Below are positions 47,111 through 55,757 of a stretch of DNA of 64,000 nucleotides, piece by piece. The stretch covers positions 1 through 64,000 of the forward strand of contig NZ_BJXA01000010.1 of assembly GCF_007990755.1 (NCBI RefSeq), read 5' to 3'. The notes beneath the pieces were generated by a model. It was given only the letters and a program-made list of their open reading frames with translations. It was not told the DNA's origin and made no database searches. Made by a program: the position numbers and the translations under genes. The first letter of the stretch is position 1. The number at the start of each line of letters is the position of its first letter. The DNA is from Nocardia ninae NBRC 108245. Its GTDB lineage: Bacteria > Actinomycetota > Actinomycetes > Mycobacteriales > Mycobacteriaceae.

Positions 47111-48340
47111 ATGCCGCCGATGGGACACCGCAGCACGCCCGCCCGGGCGGGGGACGAACGGAACGACGAGTTGAGCGACGGGACAATCGTGGCCGAGAAC
47201 GCCGCCGCGACCGGTGCGGCTGAGGAGCCGAGGCCGGTGAACGGCACAGCTGAAGCGAGGCAGGAGCACGTGCGCGATGCGGGAGCGTCGGGGCACGAGC
47301 CGTTAGCCTCCGCTGCGGCGTCCGGTCACGACGCTTCGGCCGATGGGGACGGTTCGGCAGCCCGTCTCGACGGTGCCGCGGGGCAGCAACCTCAGACCTC
47401 CGAGGCATCCGTGTGGGCATCGAATGCCGCGGGCGCTGAAGAGGCTCCGGCTGCCTCGGCGGCCGAGCACGATCCGGAGGCGCACGGCCCCAACGCGGTG
47501 CTCGCCGCCGCGCCCGCGCCCGGCTCCCGCGCGGGCCGGAATCTGCCCGCGGCGCTCGCGGTCGGCTTCGGTCTCGGCCTCTCGCTCATCGCGATTCTGC
47601 TGTTCGTGCCGAAGGTGTTCATCGGTGTCGTCGGTGTCGCGGTGGGTGTGGCGACCTGGGAGGTCGCCAAACGTCTCCGCGAAGCCGACGTCCTGGTGCC
47701 GCGCATCCCGCTGATCGTCGGCGGGCAGGCCGTGTTCTGGCTCGGCTGGCCCTACGGGGCCAGCGGGGTCGCGGGCGCGTTCGCGGGCACCGCGCTCACG
47801 TGCATGGTGTGGCGCCTGTTCGACCACGGCTTGCAGACCGCGCCGCGAAACTTCCTCCGCGACACCGCCATCGCCCTCTTCACGCTGGCCTGGATTCCGC
47901 TGCTCGCCTCGTTCGCGACGCTGCTGCTGCTCGAACCGGACGGCAACCTGCGGGTGCTGACCTTCATGATCCTGGTGGTCTGTTCCGACGTCGGCGGTTA
48001 TGTGGCAGGCGTGCTGTTCGGCAGGCATCCGATGGTGCCGTCGATCAGCCCGAAGAAATCCTGGGAAGGCTTCGGCGGCTCACTGGTCTTCACCGTCATC
48101 GGCGGCCTGCTCACCGTCACCCTGCTGCTGGAAGCCAACTCGATGATCGGCGTCGTCCTCGGCGTCGGCCTCGTCCTGGTCGCTACCTGCGGCGACCTCA
48201 TCGAATCCCAGATCAAACGCGAGCTCGGCATCAAGGACATGGGCACCCTGCTGCCCGGTCACGGCGGCATCATGGACCGCCTCGACTCCATGCTCCCGTC
48301 GGCCTTCGTCTCCTGGTTGGTTCTCTCAACCCTGCTCTGA
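47111..48340 (+). CDS. cdsA: Phosphatidate cytidylyltransferase CdsA
   Basis: 409 residues from ATG 47111; GTG 47189 is an alternative and the true start is uncertain because the first 140 residues are low-complexity Ala/Glu/Gly/Ser. CdsA makes CDP-diacylglycerol, the precursor of phosphatidylinositol and cardiolipin. About eight membrane segments follow. The family signature is intact: SQIKRELGIKDMGTLLPGHG then GIMDRLDS. Same operon direction as pyrH-frr. Confidence 0.93.
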   Translation: MPPMGHRSTPARAGDERNDELSDGTIVAENAAATGAAEEPRPVNGTAEARQEHVRDAGASGHEPLASAAASGHDASADGDGSAARLDGAAGQQPQTSEASVWASNAAGAEEAPAASAAEHDPEAHGPNAVLAAAPAPGSRAGRNLPAALAVGFGLGLSLIAILLFVPKVFIGVVGVAVGVATWEVAKRLREADVLVPRIPLIVGGQAVFWLGWPYGASGVAGAFAGTALTCMVWRLFDHGLQTAPRNFLRDTAIALFTLAWIPLLASFATLLLLEPDGNLRVLTFMILVVCSDVGGYVAGVLFGRHPMVPSISPKKSWEGFGGSLVFTVIGGLLTVTLLLEANSMIGVVLGVGLVLVATCGDLIESQIKRELGIKDMGTLLPGHGGIMDRLDSMLPSAFVSWLVLSTLL

Positions 48341-48344
48341 CCTG

Positions 48345-48388
48345 CGACTATAAATTCTTGCCACCCTGTCGGCCAAAATTTATACTCG
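48345..48388. promoter_or_regulatory. Inverted-repeat operator and promoter of the AbiE-like pair
   Basis: CGACTATAAATTCTTGCC (48345-48362) and GGCCAAAATTTATACTCG (48371-48388) match at 15 of 18 pairs with an 8-bp centre. The right arm contains TATACT (48381-48386), six bases before the ATG at 48393, so the mRNA is probably leaderless. The site starts five bases after the cdsA stop. AbiEi-type antitoxins are known to bind inverted repeats in their own promoter. Confidence 0.7.
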
Positions 48389-48392
48389 CAGG

Positions 48393-49079
48393 ATGTCCGA
48401 AGACAAGCTGTCGCGTGCCGAGGTGGCTGTGCTGTCGTTTCTGCTCGGCAGCCCTGCTGCCCAGCGGCAGGTCGGCATCGCGGAAGCTACCGGAGTGACG
48501 CAGGCGCGAGTGTCGCAAATCCTGGCTGCCGCTGATGCGTTCGGCTGGACCGAACGCGGCCCGGACGGCTGGCAGGTGCGCCGCCCCCGCGAGCTGTTCG
48601 AGCGTCTTGTCGCCGCCCGTCCGCCCAAGGTCGACGTCGTCGAGTCCTGGTACAGCCTCGACACCATGCAGCGGCAGATCGAGCTGGCGTTGGAACAAGC
48701 CTCGGATCAACAGGTTTCGCTGCAGGTTTGCGGCGATTGGGCAGCGGATCGGGTCGCGCCGTGGCGAATCCCGGACATCGTCTATCTGCACGCCGACGGG
48801 CATTTGGACCTGCAAGCAGCAGGTTTCGTCCCGGTCGAAACGAGTCCTGCCGACGCGACCATCGTGGTGAACGTCGGCAAGCTCGCGCCCGGATTGCGAC
48901 TCGACCCGGCGATCGCCACGGCGATGGGCGGCCCGCCTGCGCAAGCGTGGCCGCTCGCACCCATCACCGAGATTGCCCGGCACTTGCTTACCGGCAACGG
49001 GCCCGATACTGCCGAAGCCGTAGCCGAACTCGAACAACGCTTTCTCGCCGCCCGCAGCGAGCTCGAGCGCGTTGCATGA
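48393..49079 (+). CDS. AbiEi-like winged-helix antitoxin (type IV toxin-antitoxin)
   Basis: 228 residues from ATG 48393. Residues about 5-70 form a winged helix (AEVAVLSFLLGSPAAQRQVG, ATGVTQARVSQILAAADAFG, then the wing RGPDGWQVRRP). The rest (ESWYSLDTMQRQIELALEQA, WRIPDIVYLHADG, ATIVVNVGKLAPGLRLDPAI) looks like the C-terminal part of AbiEi-type antitoxins. Its stop overlaps the ATG of the nucleotidyltransferase gene. AbiE-type antitoxins neutralise the NTase toxin without direct binding and repress their own operon. Assignment rests on gene pairing and general resemblance. Confidence 0.7.
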   Translation: MSEDKLSRAEVAVLSFLLGSPAAQRQVGIAEATGVTQARVSQILAAADAFGWTERGPDGWQVRRPRELFERLVAARPPKVDVVESWYSLDTMQRQIELALEQASDQQVSLQVCGDWAADRVAPWRIPDIVYLHADGHLDLQAAGFVPVETSPADATIVVNVGKLAPGLRLDPAIATAMGGPPAQAWPLAPITEIARHLLTGNGPDTAEAVAELEQRFLAARSELERVA

Positions 49080-49807
49080 TCGAGCTGGCGGTCTTCAGCG
49101 GTTCGCGGGCCGAGGACGGTGCGTATCTGGCGCTGGCCGACGCCGCGGCCGCCGGTGCCGCGCTGGAGTCGTGGGCGGTGATCGGCGGGCACATGGTCAA
49201 TCTCCATGTGCTGCGCAGCGGGGTATCGGTCCCGTTGCGCGCGACCAGAGATGCTGATCTCGCGGTAGAACTAGTAACCATCCGGGACGGAGTCCTGCTG
49301 GATCGATTGCGCGGCATGGGCTATGACAATCCACGGGCGGGCAACCGATTCGAGCGCTCGGTCGGTGGAGCTGCCGCGACGATCGACTTGCTGGCACCGT
49401 CGTTCACCAACCGGCATGTCCCCGATCTCGATGCGGGACCGATCGCGGTCGACGGCATCCCGGCGCTGCATGTGGCGTTGGCGCGGGAGCCGGTGTGGAT
49501 TGCTTTGAGCGCCGAGCTGATCGATGGCACCCGGACATCCGCCATCGTCGCGATCCCGGACATCGCAACGGCCCTCTGCATCAAAGTCTTCGCTTACCTG
49601 CACCGCTTCACTCCGCGTGACGCCGAAGACATCGCACGACTGCTCGAATGCGGATACGCGGACCGGACATCCTGGCCCACCGGAACCACTTTCACCGAGG
49701 CGCTCGATCTGCTGCGCGAGCATTTCGACCAGCCGGGACACGCGCTGCGGAGGTGCACCGGAAATCCCGCGCGCACCCGTGCCCTCGTTCGTGCTCTCAC
49801 GCCTTGA
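49076..49807 (+). CDS. AbiEii-like nucleotidyltransferase toxin
   Basis: 243 residues from ATG 49076, overlapping the partner stop. The nucleotidyltransferase fold is shown by VIGGHMVNLHVLRSGVSVPL followed by RATRDADLAVEL, which supplies the GG and the Asp-x-Asp catalytic pair, then IAVDGIPALHVALAREPVW and a helical tail with FTPRDAEDIARLLECGYAD. AbiEii toxins transfer nucleotides to tRNA or other acceptors and arrest growth during phage attack. Motifs are intact, so the module may be active. Confidence 0.75.
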   Translation: MIELAVFSGSRAEDGAYLALADAAAAGAALESWAVIGGHMVNLHVLRSGVSVPLRATRDADLAVELVTIRDGVLLDRLRGMGYDNPRAGNRFERSVGGAAATIDLLAPSFTNRHVPDLDAGPIAVDGIPALHVALAREPVWIALSAELIDGTRTSAIVAIPDIATALCIKVFAYLHRFTPRDAEDIARLLECGYADRTSWPTGTTFTEALDLLREHFDQPGHALRRCTGNPARTRALVRALTP

Positions 49808-49839
49808 CGGTCCGGCATTCTCCGCCGAAGCGCGATGAG

Positions 49840-50208
49840 CTACCTCTTCGCGACGCGGCGGAGTTGCAGGATGCGCAGGCCGCCGACCAGAGCCATCACC
49901 AGCGCGCCGCCGATGACCGACAGCAGCACTGCGACGCCGAGCGGCAGCGAGAAGTGCCAGAAGAAGAAGCCGACCTCGACCTGATCCAGGTTCTGCAGGA
50001 TGAAGACCAGTAGGACGATGAGAATGAGAGCGCCCGCGATCAGACTCATCCAGGTGGTGCCGGTGCGCGTGGACAGCGATTGGCGGTGCTTGACCGGGGC
50101 GGTGCTCGGCGGGGTGGTGGCCGGTGGTGCGGTCGGCGGCGTCGGCGCCGTGCGCTCGTCCGTCAGATCCGGATCGGGCTCAGGCAGGTGTTCAGCATTG
50201 GTGGACAT
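49840..50208 (-). CDS. LapA-domain (DUF1049) membrane protein
   Basis: 122 residues from ATG 50208 (MSTNAEHLPEPDPDLTDERT). A Pro/Thr-rich cytoplasmic part of about 45 residues precedes two membrane segments with SLIAGALILIVLLVFILQNL, QVEVGFFFWHFSLPLGVAVL and a short end GGLRILQLRRVAKR. The FILQN/FFFWHFxxPLGV pattern is the LapA signature, a small lipid-A-assembly-type protein in Gram-negatives; function in actinobacteria unknown. Confidence 0.88.
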   Translation of the reverse strand: MSTNAEHLPEPDPDLTDERTAPTPPTAPPATTPPSTAPVKHRQSLSTRTGTTWMSLIAGALILIVLLVFILQNLDQVEVGFFFWHFSLPLGVAVLLSVIGGALVMALVGGLRILQLRRVAKR

Positions 50209-50333
50209 GTTCCGATCATTGCCCACTGCTATGACAGTTACACGTATTTCCCGGCGACGATCCGGCCATGTCGGAACTGCCGCGTGCGGGCGAGTGTGCG
50301 GCACATTCGCCCAGATGGGAGAATGGAGGAACT

Positions 50334-51443
50334 ATGACCGTCTCCCTGCCCCTCGTTTTCGATGCTCCGCGCCGTGGCATGCCGCCCCGGCACCTCGCCG
50401 ACCTCGACGCAGAGGGCAGGCGGGCAGCTATCGAGGAGCTGGGACTGCCGAAGTTCCGCGCCGACCAGATCGCCCGCCAGTACTACGGCAGGCTGCAGGC
50501 CGACCCGGCGCAGATGACGGATCTGCCCGCGCCCGTGCGCGAGAAAATCGGCGAGGCGCTGTTCCCGCCGCTGATGTCGGTGGTGAAGCACGTCGCCTGC
50601 GATGCGGGCGAAACCCGAAAGACGTTGTGGCGCGCGGGCGATGGCACCCTCTTGGAGAGCGTGCTCATGCGCTACCCCGACCGCGCCACCCTCTGCATCT
50701 CCAGCCAAGCAGGCTGCGGCATGGCTTGCCCGTTCTGCGCGACCGGCCAAGGCGGACTGAACCGCAACCTGTCCACCGCCGAGATCGTCGACCAGGTGCG
50801 CGCCGCGGCAGCCGCGATGCGCGACGGTGAGGTCGCGGGCGGGCCGGGCCGGCTGTCCAACATCGTCTTCATGGGCATGGGCGAACCGCTGGCCAACTAC
50901 AAGCGGGTCGTCGCCGCGGTCCGCCGCATCACCTCCCCGCCGCCGGACGGTTTCGGTATCTCTCAGCGCAACGTGGTCGTCTCCACCGTCGGACTGGCCC
51001 CCGCGATCCGCAAACTGGCCGACGAAGACCTCTCGGTCACCCTCGCCGTCTCCCTGCACACCCCCGACGACGAACTGCGCGACACCCTCGTCCCGGTGAA
51101 CAACCGCTGGGCGGTCGCCGAGGTCCTCGACGCGGCCCGCTATTACGCCGACAAGTCCGGTCGCCGTGTCTCCATCGAGTATGCGCTGATCCGCGACATC
51201 AACGACCAGCCGTGGCGGGCGGACATGCTGGGGCAGAAGTTGCACAAGGCTTTGGGTTCTCGCGTGCACGTCAACGTGATTCCGTTGAACCCGACGCCGG
51301 GTAGCAAGTGGGATGCCTCGCCGAAACCTGTTGAGGCCGAGTTCGTTCGGCGTGTGAACGCCCAGGGTGTACCGTGCACGGTCCGTGACACCCGCGGCCA
51401 GGAAATCGCTGCTGCCTGCGGACAACTCGCTGCCGAAGGCTAA
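50334..51443 (+). CDS. rlmN: 23S rRNA (adenine-C2)-methyltransferase RlmN
   Basis: 369 residues from ATG 50334 (TGGAGGAACT upstream). Radical-SAM enzyme that methylates A2503 of 23S rRNA and A37 of some tRNAs. The cluster cysteines are Cys128, Cys132 and Cys135 (CGMACPFC); [17 protein letters not shown] and the C-terminal catalytic Cys in [20 protein letters not shown] are present. Intact. A broken copy of its 3' half lies 1.7 kb downstream. Confidence 0.96.
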   Translation: MTVSLPLVFDAPRRGMPPRHLADLDAEGRRAAIEELGLPKFRADQIARQYYGRLQADPAQMTDLPAPVREKIGEALFPPLMSVVKHVACDAGETRKTLWRAGDGTLLESVLMRYPDRATLCISSQAGCGMACPFCATGQGGLNRNLSTAEIVDQVRAAAAAMRDGEVAGGPGRLSNIVFMGMGEPLANYKRVVAAVRRITSPPPDGFGISQRNVVVSTVGLAPAIRKLADEDLSVTLAVSLHTPDDELRDTLVPVNNRWAVAEVLDAARYYADKSGRRVSIEYALIRDINDQPWRADMLGQKLHKALGSRVHVNVIPLNPTPGSKWDASPKPVEAEFVRRVNAQGVPCTVRDTRGQEIAAACGQLAAEG

Positions 51444-51694
51444 CGAATACCGAGGCGTCCGGCTTGTATGCAGTGGCGCTGTGGCCCTTGAGGGGTGGGA
51501 AGCTGTTATCGCAGGAGGAAGGTCCGCAACCGGGTCGATTCCTTGAACTCATTGAGCGTGAGTGTGTTTCGCGCGGATCAACGCCAGACAGCCCTTGTCC
51601 CCCGGTGACACACGCAGCCAGGAGACTGTTGCCTGCAGACAGTCGGGCCGCAGTAGGCGTGACGGGTGTTGTGGCACAACGGTCCGTCGGCTAG

Positions 51695-52213
51695 TTACGG
51701 TGCCTGCTCGCCTACGATCTCAATCGGTTCCATGTCGCTTCCGATCCATTGCCACTTAGGTCTGTGCCCGAGGATCAGCAGTACCGCGTCACCGTACCGA
51801 AATGGGTCCGATAGCAGGGTTTCTAACCTCCGCAAATCTTCCTCGACCGCTGTGGCAGCCTTCTTTATTTCCACTGCGAGCAGATTCGAGTCATTGGTAC
51901 CCCGGACATGGATGATTAGGTCCGGTCTCTCTCCGAACGGGCCGTTTTTGACAATCGCTTTCGGTCGTTTTCCTTGGCGGTTGTACTCGGCATCCACACG
52001 CAGCTTGCTACCCGGGCGCTCGATCGCATTGGCGAGGCTCTGACCGAGCCGGAATGCGATTGCTTGCTCATGTACCGCAGAAAGGACAAGCTCGCGCTCG
52101 GCTCGATACAGTGTCAGGATCGCACTATGGAGCAAGTCGCGGAGCTGCTGTTGGGTCGGGTAGCCATCACCGATAGGGTTCTTTTCATGAGAGTCGCCAG
52201 TTGATCGAGGCAC
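51695..52213 (-). CDS. PD-(D/E)XK nuclease-like protein, family not recognised
   Basis: 172 residues from GTG 52213; ATG 52267, which would overlap the preceding gene, is an alternative. A nuclease core is suggested by Glu49 in VHEQAIAFRLGQSLANAI, Asp98 in ERPDLIIHVRG and Glu115-x-Lys117 in LLAVEIKKAATAVEED, in the usual order and spacing. The ending (FRYGDAVLLILGHRPKWQWI) is compatible with a strand-helix finish of that fold. No known restriction or defence family is recognised. It is the last gene of a three-gene minus-strand run behind a damaged NTase toxin-like gene, and its codon use is less GC-biased than that of core genes. Confidence 0.6.
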   Translation of the reverse strand: MPRSTGDSHEKNPIGDGYPTQQQLRDLLHSAILTLYRAERELVLSAVHEQAIAFRLGQSLANAIERPGSKLRVDAEYNRQGKRPKAIVKNGPFGERPDLIIHVRGTNDSNLLAVEIKKAATAVEEDLRRLETLLSDPFRYGDAVLLILGHRPKWQWIGSDMEPIEIVGEQAP

Positions 52214-52227
52214 CTCAATGGATGGGC

Positions 52228-52659
52228 TCACCGGGTTTGAAATTCGCGTCGCCAGTCTGTGACCCATCCACGCATGGCCGCGATGAGATCTGATGTCCTG
52301 TACTCAGCGAATGCTTCGTCGGTGATTTGCATCAACGTGCCGAGGGCGTGAGCGAACATGCGCGGCTCGGAGCCATCGTCAGCACTTTTGGTGAGAGAGC
52401 TCAGTCGGTCGCGGCTGTAGCGGCCGCTGGTGAGCGCGGTGCCGACACTCAGGAAGTCCCTGGGAAGTGCTCGCCTGTAGAGTGCGCACATCTTGTTGGC
52501 TACGGCATCGTCGGGGTGGAGGACCGTTCCGATGTCGAGCAGGACAGGAGGGTGTGCTCGCCAGTCGGCGCGGATGGCGTAGCCGCCAGCGAGGGCGAAT
52601 CCTTGGTCGCCGGCCACCGCGAGCGCGATTTCTGCCAGCTTGCGATGGCGTGGCTCCAC
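52228..52659 (-). pseudogene. AbiEii-type nucleotidyltransferase with internal deletion of the catalytic core
   Basis: An intact frame of 143 residues, but the protein jumps from the first NTase motif (FALAGGYAIR, residues 21-30) straight into DWRAHPPVLLDIG and then DDAVANKMCALYRRALPRDF, which in related toxins lies after the Asp-x-Asp loop. About 70 residues holding the catalytic aspartates appear to be missing, with the join near position 52570. The C-terminal part (MFAHALGTLMQITDEAFAEY) is normal for the family. It therefore cannot be an active enzyme. I recall the full family as about 220 residues. Confidence 0.7.
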
Positions 52660-52666
52660 TGGATGC

Positions 52667-53008
52667 CTACGCCGAGGCCAGTCGGCTGAGTTGCGCGAGC
52701 TCAGGGAACCGGCTTTCCCAAGCGCGTTTGATCTGCTGAGGGAGCCAGATGTAGGACCAGAGCCGTTTGAGAACTGCCTCGTTGAGGTAGTGGTACAGGT
52801 CGGTCGGGCTGGCTGCTTCGTTGATCACCGTGCGGTAGAGGTCGACGATTCTTCCTGGCCGGTCGAGGTCGTACTCGGCACGGCCGGACCAATCGAGATG
52901 CGTTGGAAGGTTGACGACGCCGCTGGTCGGGCCCGTGAGCAGGTGCAGGTCCTCGGGCACGGCGACAGGCTTGTGGTATCTCGGCCCGCCCTGTGTCAGT
53001 TCCGGCAT
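52667..53008 (-). CDS. Conserved partner of AbiEii-type NTases
   Basis: 113 residues from ATG 53008, with a strong GGAGGGAGAGAAG ribosome site (an upstream ATG at 53029 is less likely). The sequence LDWSGRAEYDLDRPGRIVDL then YRTVINEAASPTDLYHYLNE and LWSYIWLPQQIKRAWESRFP resembles the small protein that I recall preceding NTase toxins in many actinobacteria. It stops 8 bases before the damaged NTase gene, so this is the remnant of a two-gene module in which only the partner remains intact. Confidence 0.65.
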   Translation of the reverse strand: MPELTQGGPRYHKPVAVPEDLHLLTGPTSGVVNLPTHLDWSGRAEYDLDRPGRIVDLYRTVINEAASPTDLYHYLNEAVLKRLWSYIWLPQQIKRAWESRFPELAQLSRLASA

Positions 53009-53124
53009 CTTCTCTCCCTCCTCTGGCATATTGCTTGTCTGGTCAGCTTACCGTCGGTGTCCGACTGGCAGCGCGCGACAAAGCGCATTTATTTCCGCAG
53101 GTCAACCGGTTTGTAGGACGGTGG

Positions 53125-53307
53125 TTATGGGCTACCGCTGGCCAACTACTAGCGGGTCGTCTCCACCGTCGGCGTGAAACCTGTTGAGGCAGAGTTGGTT
53201 CGGCGGGTCACCACACCCAGATGTGCCGCGACACGGTGCGCGGTTACCTGAGGCGGGAGATCGCCGCTGCGTGTGGACAGTTGTCAGCGGAGGACCTGGT
53301 TTCGTAG
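53125..53307 (+). pseudogene. rlmN: Decayed rlmN 3' fragment
   Basis: Three pieces of rlmN occur joined together. ATGGGC plus CCGCTGGCCAACTAC and AGCGGGTCGT (53126-53160) match the [12 protein letters not shown] part. CTCCACCGTCGG (53160-53171) matches the later VSTVG part. ACCTGTTGAGGC followed by GAGTT, GTTCGGCG and a gradually diverging tail (from 53178) match the last 100 bases of the gene. The frame is broken by in-frame stops. Order and strand are the same as in the intact rlmN. The remainder of 53009-53521 holds no other feature I can support. Confidence 0.8.
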
Positions 53308-53521
53308 TTGCACCTGTCACTCGAGGGCGCGACTCTGGAGTTGGATCTCGGAACCCAATGTGTCAGCGGCTCAATAGTTTCGGCGAAGAAGGTGATTCCA
53401 TCCGGCAATGCAACCGGTGGAGCGCAAAACTGGAACCTGTTGCGGTTTGTGCTGCATGATCGTCTCCAGCGAGGTTGATCCCTGGCTGTGCCGATTGAGA
53501 CGAGCGAACAGAGGCCCGCAG

Positions 53522-54829
53522 ATGACCACCTCGCACGATCCACCGCCGCGTGTGCAGTTGCCCGACGATTTCTTCCGCCGCGCATACGAGATCTACCCGA
53601 GCTTGCGGGAAGCCGGTGGTGTCCACGAGGTGACATTCCCCGGTGGTGGCACCGCTATTCTGATTACCGACTACAAGCTGGCTCGCCAGGCACTCGGCGA
53701 GGAGAGCCTGCGGAAAAACCCCGCCGCGACCACCAGCCCCGAGGTCAAGCAGTTCGCTGAGCTCACGTTGCCCGCGCTCGCGATGGCGGAGCGACTGCCG
53801 TGGTCGGATCCGCCCGAGCACACCCGCCTGCGGGCGCTGGTGGCCGACGCATTCACACCCCGGACCGTGGCCGCTCTCCTGCCACGGGTGCAAGAGATCG
53901 CCGAGAAACTGCTCACCGACCTCGCTGCGGCCGCCGACGAGCCGGTCGACCTGCTACCGGCGTACGCCACACCGCTGCCGGTGCAGGTGATCTGTGAAGT
54001 CCTTGGCGTCCCAGCCGCTGATCACCAGCAATTCGGGGAATGGGTGCAGACGATGTTGCTGTCCCAGAATCCGGGTCAGGAACGCGCTCGGGCAAGCAAG
54101 AAGTTCGCGTACTACCTCATGGGGCAGGTGAGTCTCCGCAGGCAGCGAGCCGATCTGGTGTCCTGGACTCCGGATGACCCGTTGCCGGCCGACCTGCTCG
54201 GCACGTTGATCATCCGCTGTGATGCCGCGGTCGCAGCGGACCCCCCGATCGCCGAGCTGCCGACCGCCGACCGAATCGCCGCGGCCGACCGGGCCATCGC
54301 AACGAATACCACCGTGCTTCTGGCTGCCGGGTACGAAACCACGCGTGGGTTGATTGCCAACAGCATCATGCTCCTGACACCCGAGCTCCGCGACGAACTC
54401 GTCGCCGACCCGGATCGTATCGACACCTATGTCGAGGAGGTGCTGCGCATCGCAAGCCCAGGACCGTTCGCCACCATGCGGTACACCACCGCGCCATTGG
54501 TGCTGGGGCAGTTCGAGATTCCGCCGGGCCGGGTGGTCATCGTAGGGCTCGGCGCGGCCAACACCGATCCCGCGGTCTTCGACGACCCCCTGCATGTGCA
54601 CTTGGGCGACCGCTCCGGCCCGATCCATCTCGCGTTCGGTCTCGGCATGCACTACTGCATCGGTGCACGACTGGCTCGGCTCGAAGGGCAGGTGGCGCTG
54701 CGAGCTCTACTGGCGCGCTACCCCGACTTGTCTCTCGCCGCTGCCCCCGCCACCCTCCCGATGGTCGAGTCGATACTGACGGCAGGGCCGCAGTACCTGC
54801 CGGTCCGGCTCGCTCCCGCTCCGGTTTGA
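53522..54829 (+). CDS. Cytochrome P450
   Basis: 435 residues from ATG 53522. P450 landmarks: I-helix LLAAGYETTRGLIANSI (acid-threonine pair Glu-Thr), ExxR in EEVLRIASPGPF, and the heme loop FGLGMHYCIG with Cys379. LPWSDPPEHTRLRALVADAF is the C-helix region. Soluble bacterial type that needs separate ferredoxin partners, none of which is adjacent. Substrate unknown. An XRE-type regulator follows 76 bp downstream. Confidence 0.95.
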   Translation: MTTSHDPPPRVQLPDDFFRRAYEIYPSLREAGGVHEVTFPGGGTAILITDYKLARQALGEESLRKNPAATTSPEVKQFAELTLPALAMAERLPWSDPPEHTRLRALVADAFTPRTVAALLPRVQEIAEKLLTDLAAAADEPVDLLPAYATPLPVQVICEVLGVPAADHQQFGEWVQTMLLSQNPGQERARASKKFAYYLMGQVSLRRQRADLVSWTPDDPLPADLLGTLIIRCDAAVAADPPIAELPTADRIAAADRAIATNTTVLLAAGYETTRGLIANSIMLLTPELRDELVADPDRIDTYVEEVLRIASPGPFATMRYTTAPLVLGQFEIPPGRVVIVGLGAANTDPAVFDDPLHVHLGDRSGPIHLAFGLGMHYCIGARLARLEGQVALRALLARYPDLSLAAAPATLPMVESILTAGPQYLPVRLAPAPV

Positions 54830-54905
54830 GGGCACGTCGCGCCATCGCTCGGCACTGATGCCGACTACTAGGATTCGTAATCCGCCGGCCATCTACCGAA
54901 TTCGA

Positions 54906-55757
54906 ATGGACATGACCGCAGAGCAGATCACCGGGGCGAGCGAAGATGGCTCCACGCCCGAAGCCCCCGACCGCCGAAACGTGGTGTCTAGTAGACCGGC
55001 GCTGACAGTCGGCCAAGCGGCGGTGCGGGATCGGCTGGCCAAGGCCCGGATCGAAGCCGAGCCCCGACTCAGTCAGCAAGATCTCGCCGACCTCACCGGA
55101 CTGTCGGTCGCGACGATCAAGGCTTACGAGTCCGGTGCCAGGAAGGTGACTCATCGCACCTTGGCAACGGTCGCCGCCGTGCTGGAACTACCTGATCTGC
55201 ACAGTCTGGAAGAGATTCTGGTCCAAGGCATTCAGCTCCAGCACGCGGTGCCGGGCGCACAGATCGTCCCGGAACCGCGCGACAAGGCATGGGTGCACAG
55301 CATGTCCTTCCCTGCCGCGCTGCTGATCCCGGGACTCCTGTGGGTGCTCGAGGCGAATGCCGCCTATGAACGGCTCCACCCCGGCGTTCGGGCCGGCAGC
55401 TCGTTTCTGGAGTGGCTGGTCCTCGACCCTCGATCGAAACACGTGCTGAGCGAAGATTGGTGGCCGGAAACGCATCTCGGTGTCTGGACGGCCATCCAGT
55501 TACGGCACCATTTCGTCGGACAGGCCGATCTGCAGGCGCTCGACAGGATGTCCAGGGCGCCGGAATTCCAGATCATGTCGACCCGGCCTGCGGCACGTTT
55601 CTACGCCAGCCGCGCGCGACTGCACCTGCGCGATCACACCGGCCAGCAGTACTACTACGTCAACGTCCACCGAGACGCCAATCCGCTGCCCCGCTCCGGC
55701 ACGCCGGCACTGCCACCGGTGCTCTTTCATTCGCTGATTCCCGTCGAGACGCGGTAG
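54906..55757 (+). CDS. XRE-family regulator with MmyB-like ligand domain
   Basis: 283 residues from ATG 54906 (54858 is an open alternative). Helix-turn-helix at about 50-105 (RLSQQDLADLTGLSVATIKA, ESGARKVTHRTLATVAAVLE). The rest (SMSFPAALLIPGLLWVLEAN, DPRSKHVLSEDWWPETHLGV) resembles the MmyB-like domain that binds fatty acids or similar ligands in regulators of secondary metabolism. It lies directly behind the P450 gene and may control it. A CTACAAGTTGTAG palindrome sits at 55825-55837 just after the gene. Confidence 0.85.
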   Translation: MDMTAEQITGASEDGSTPEAPDRRNVVSSRPALTVGQAAVRDRLAKARIEAEPRLSQQDLADLTGLSVATIKAYESGARKVTHRTLATVAAVLELPDLHSLEEILVQGIQLQHAVPGAQIVPEPRDKAWVHSMSFPAALLIPGLLWVLEANAAYERLHPGVRAGSSFLEWLVLDPRSKHVLSEDWWPETHLGVWTAIQLRHHFVGQADLQALDRMSRAPEFQIMSTRPAARFYASRARLHLRDHTGQQYYYVNVHRDANPLPRSGTPALPPVLFHSLIPVETR

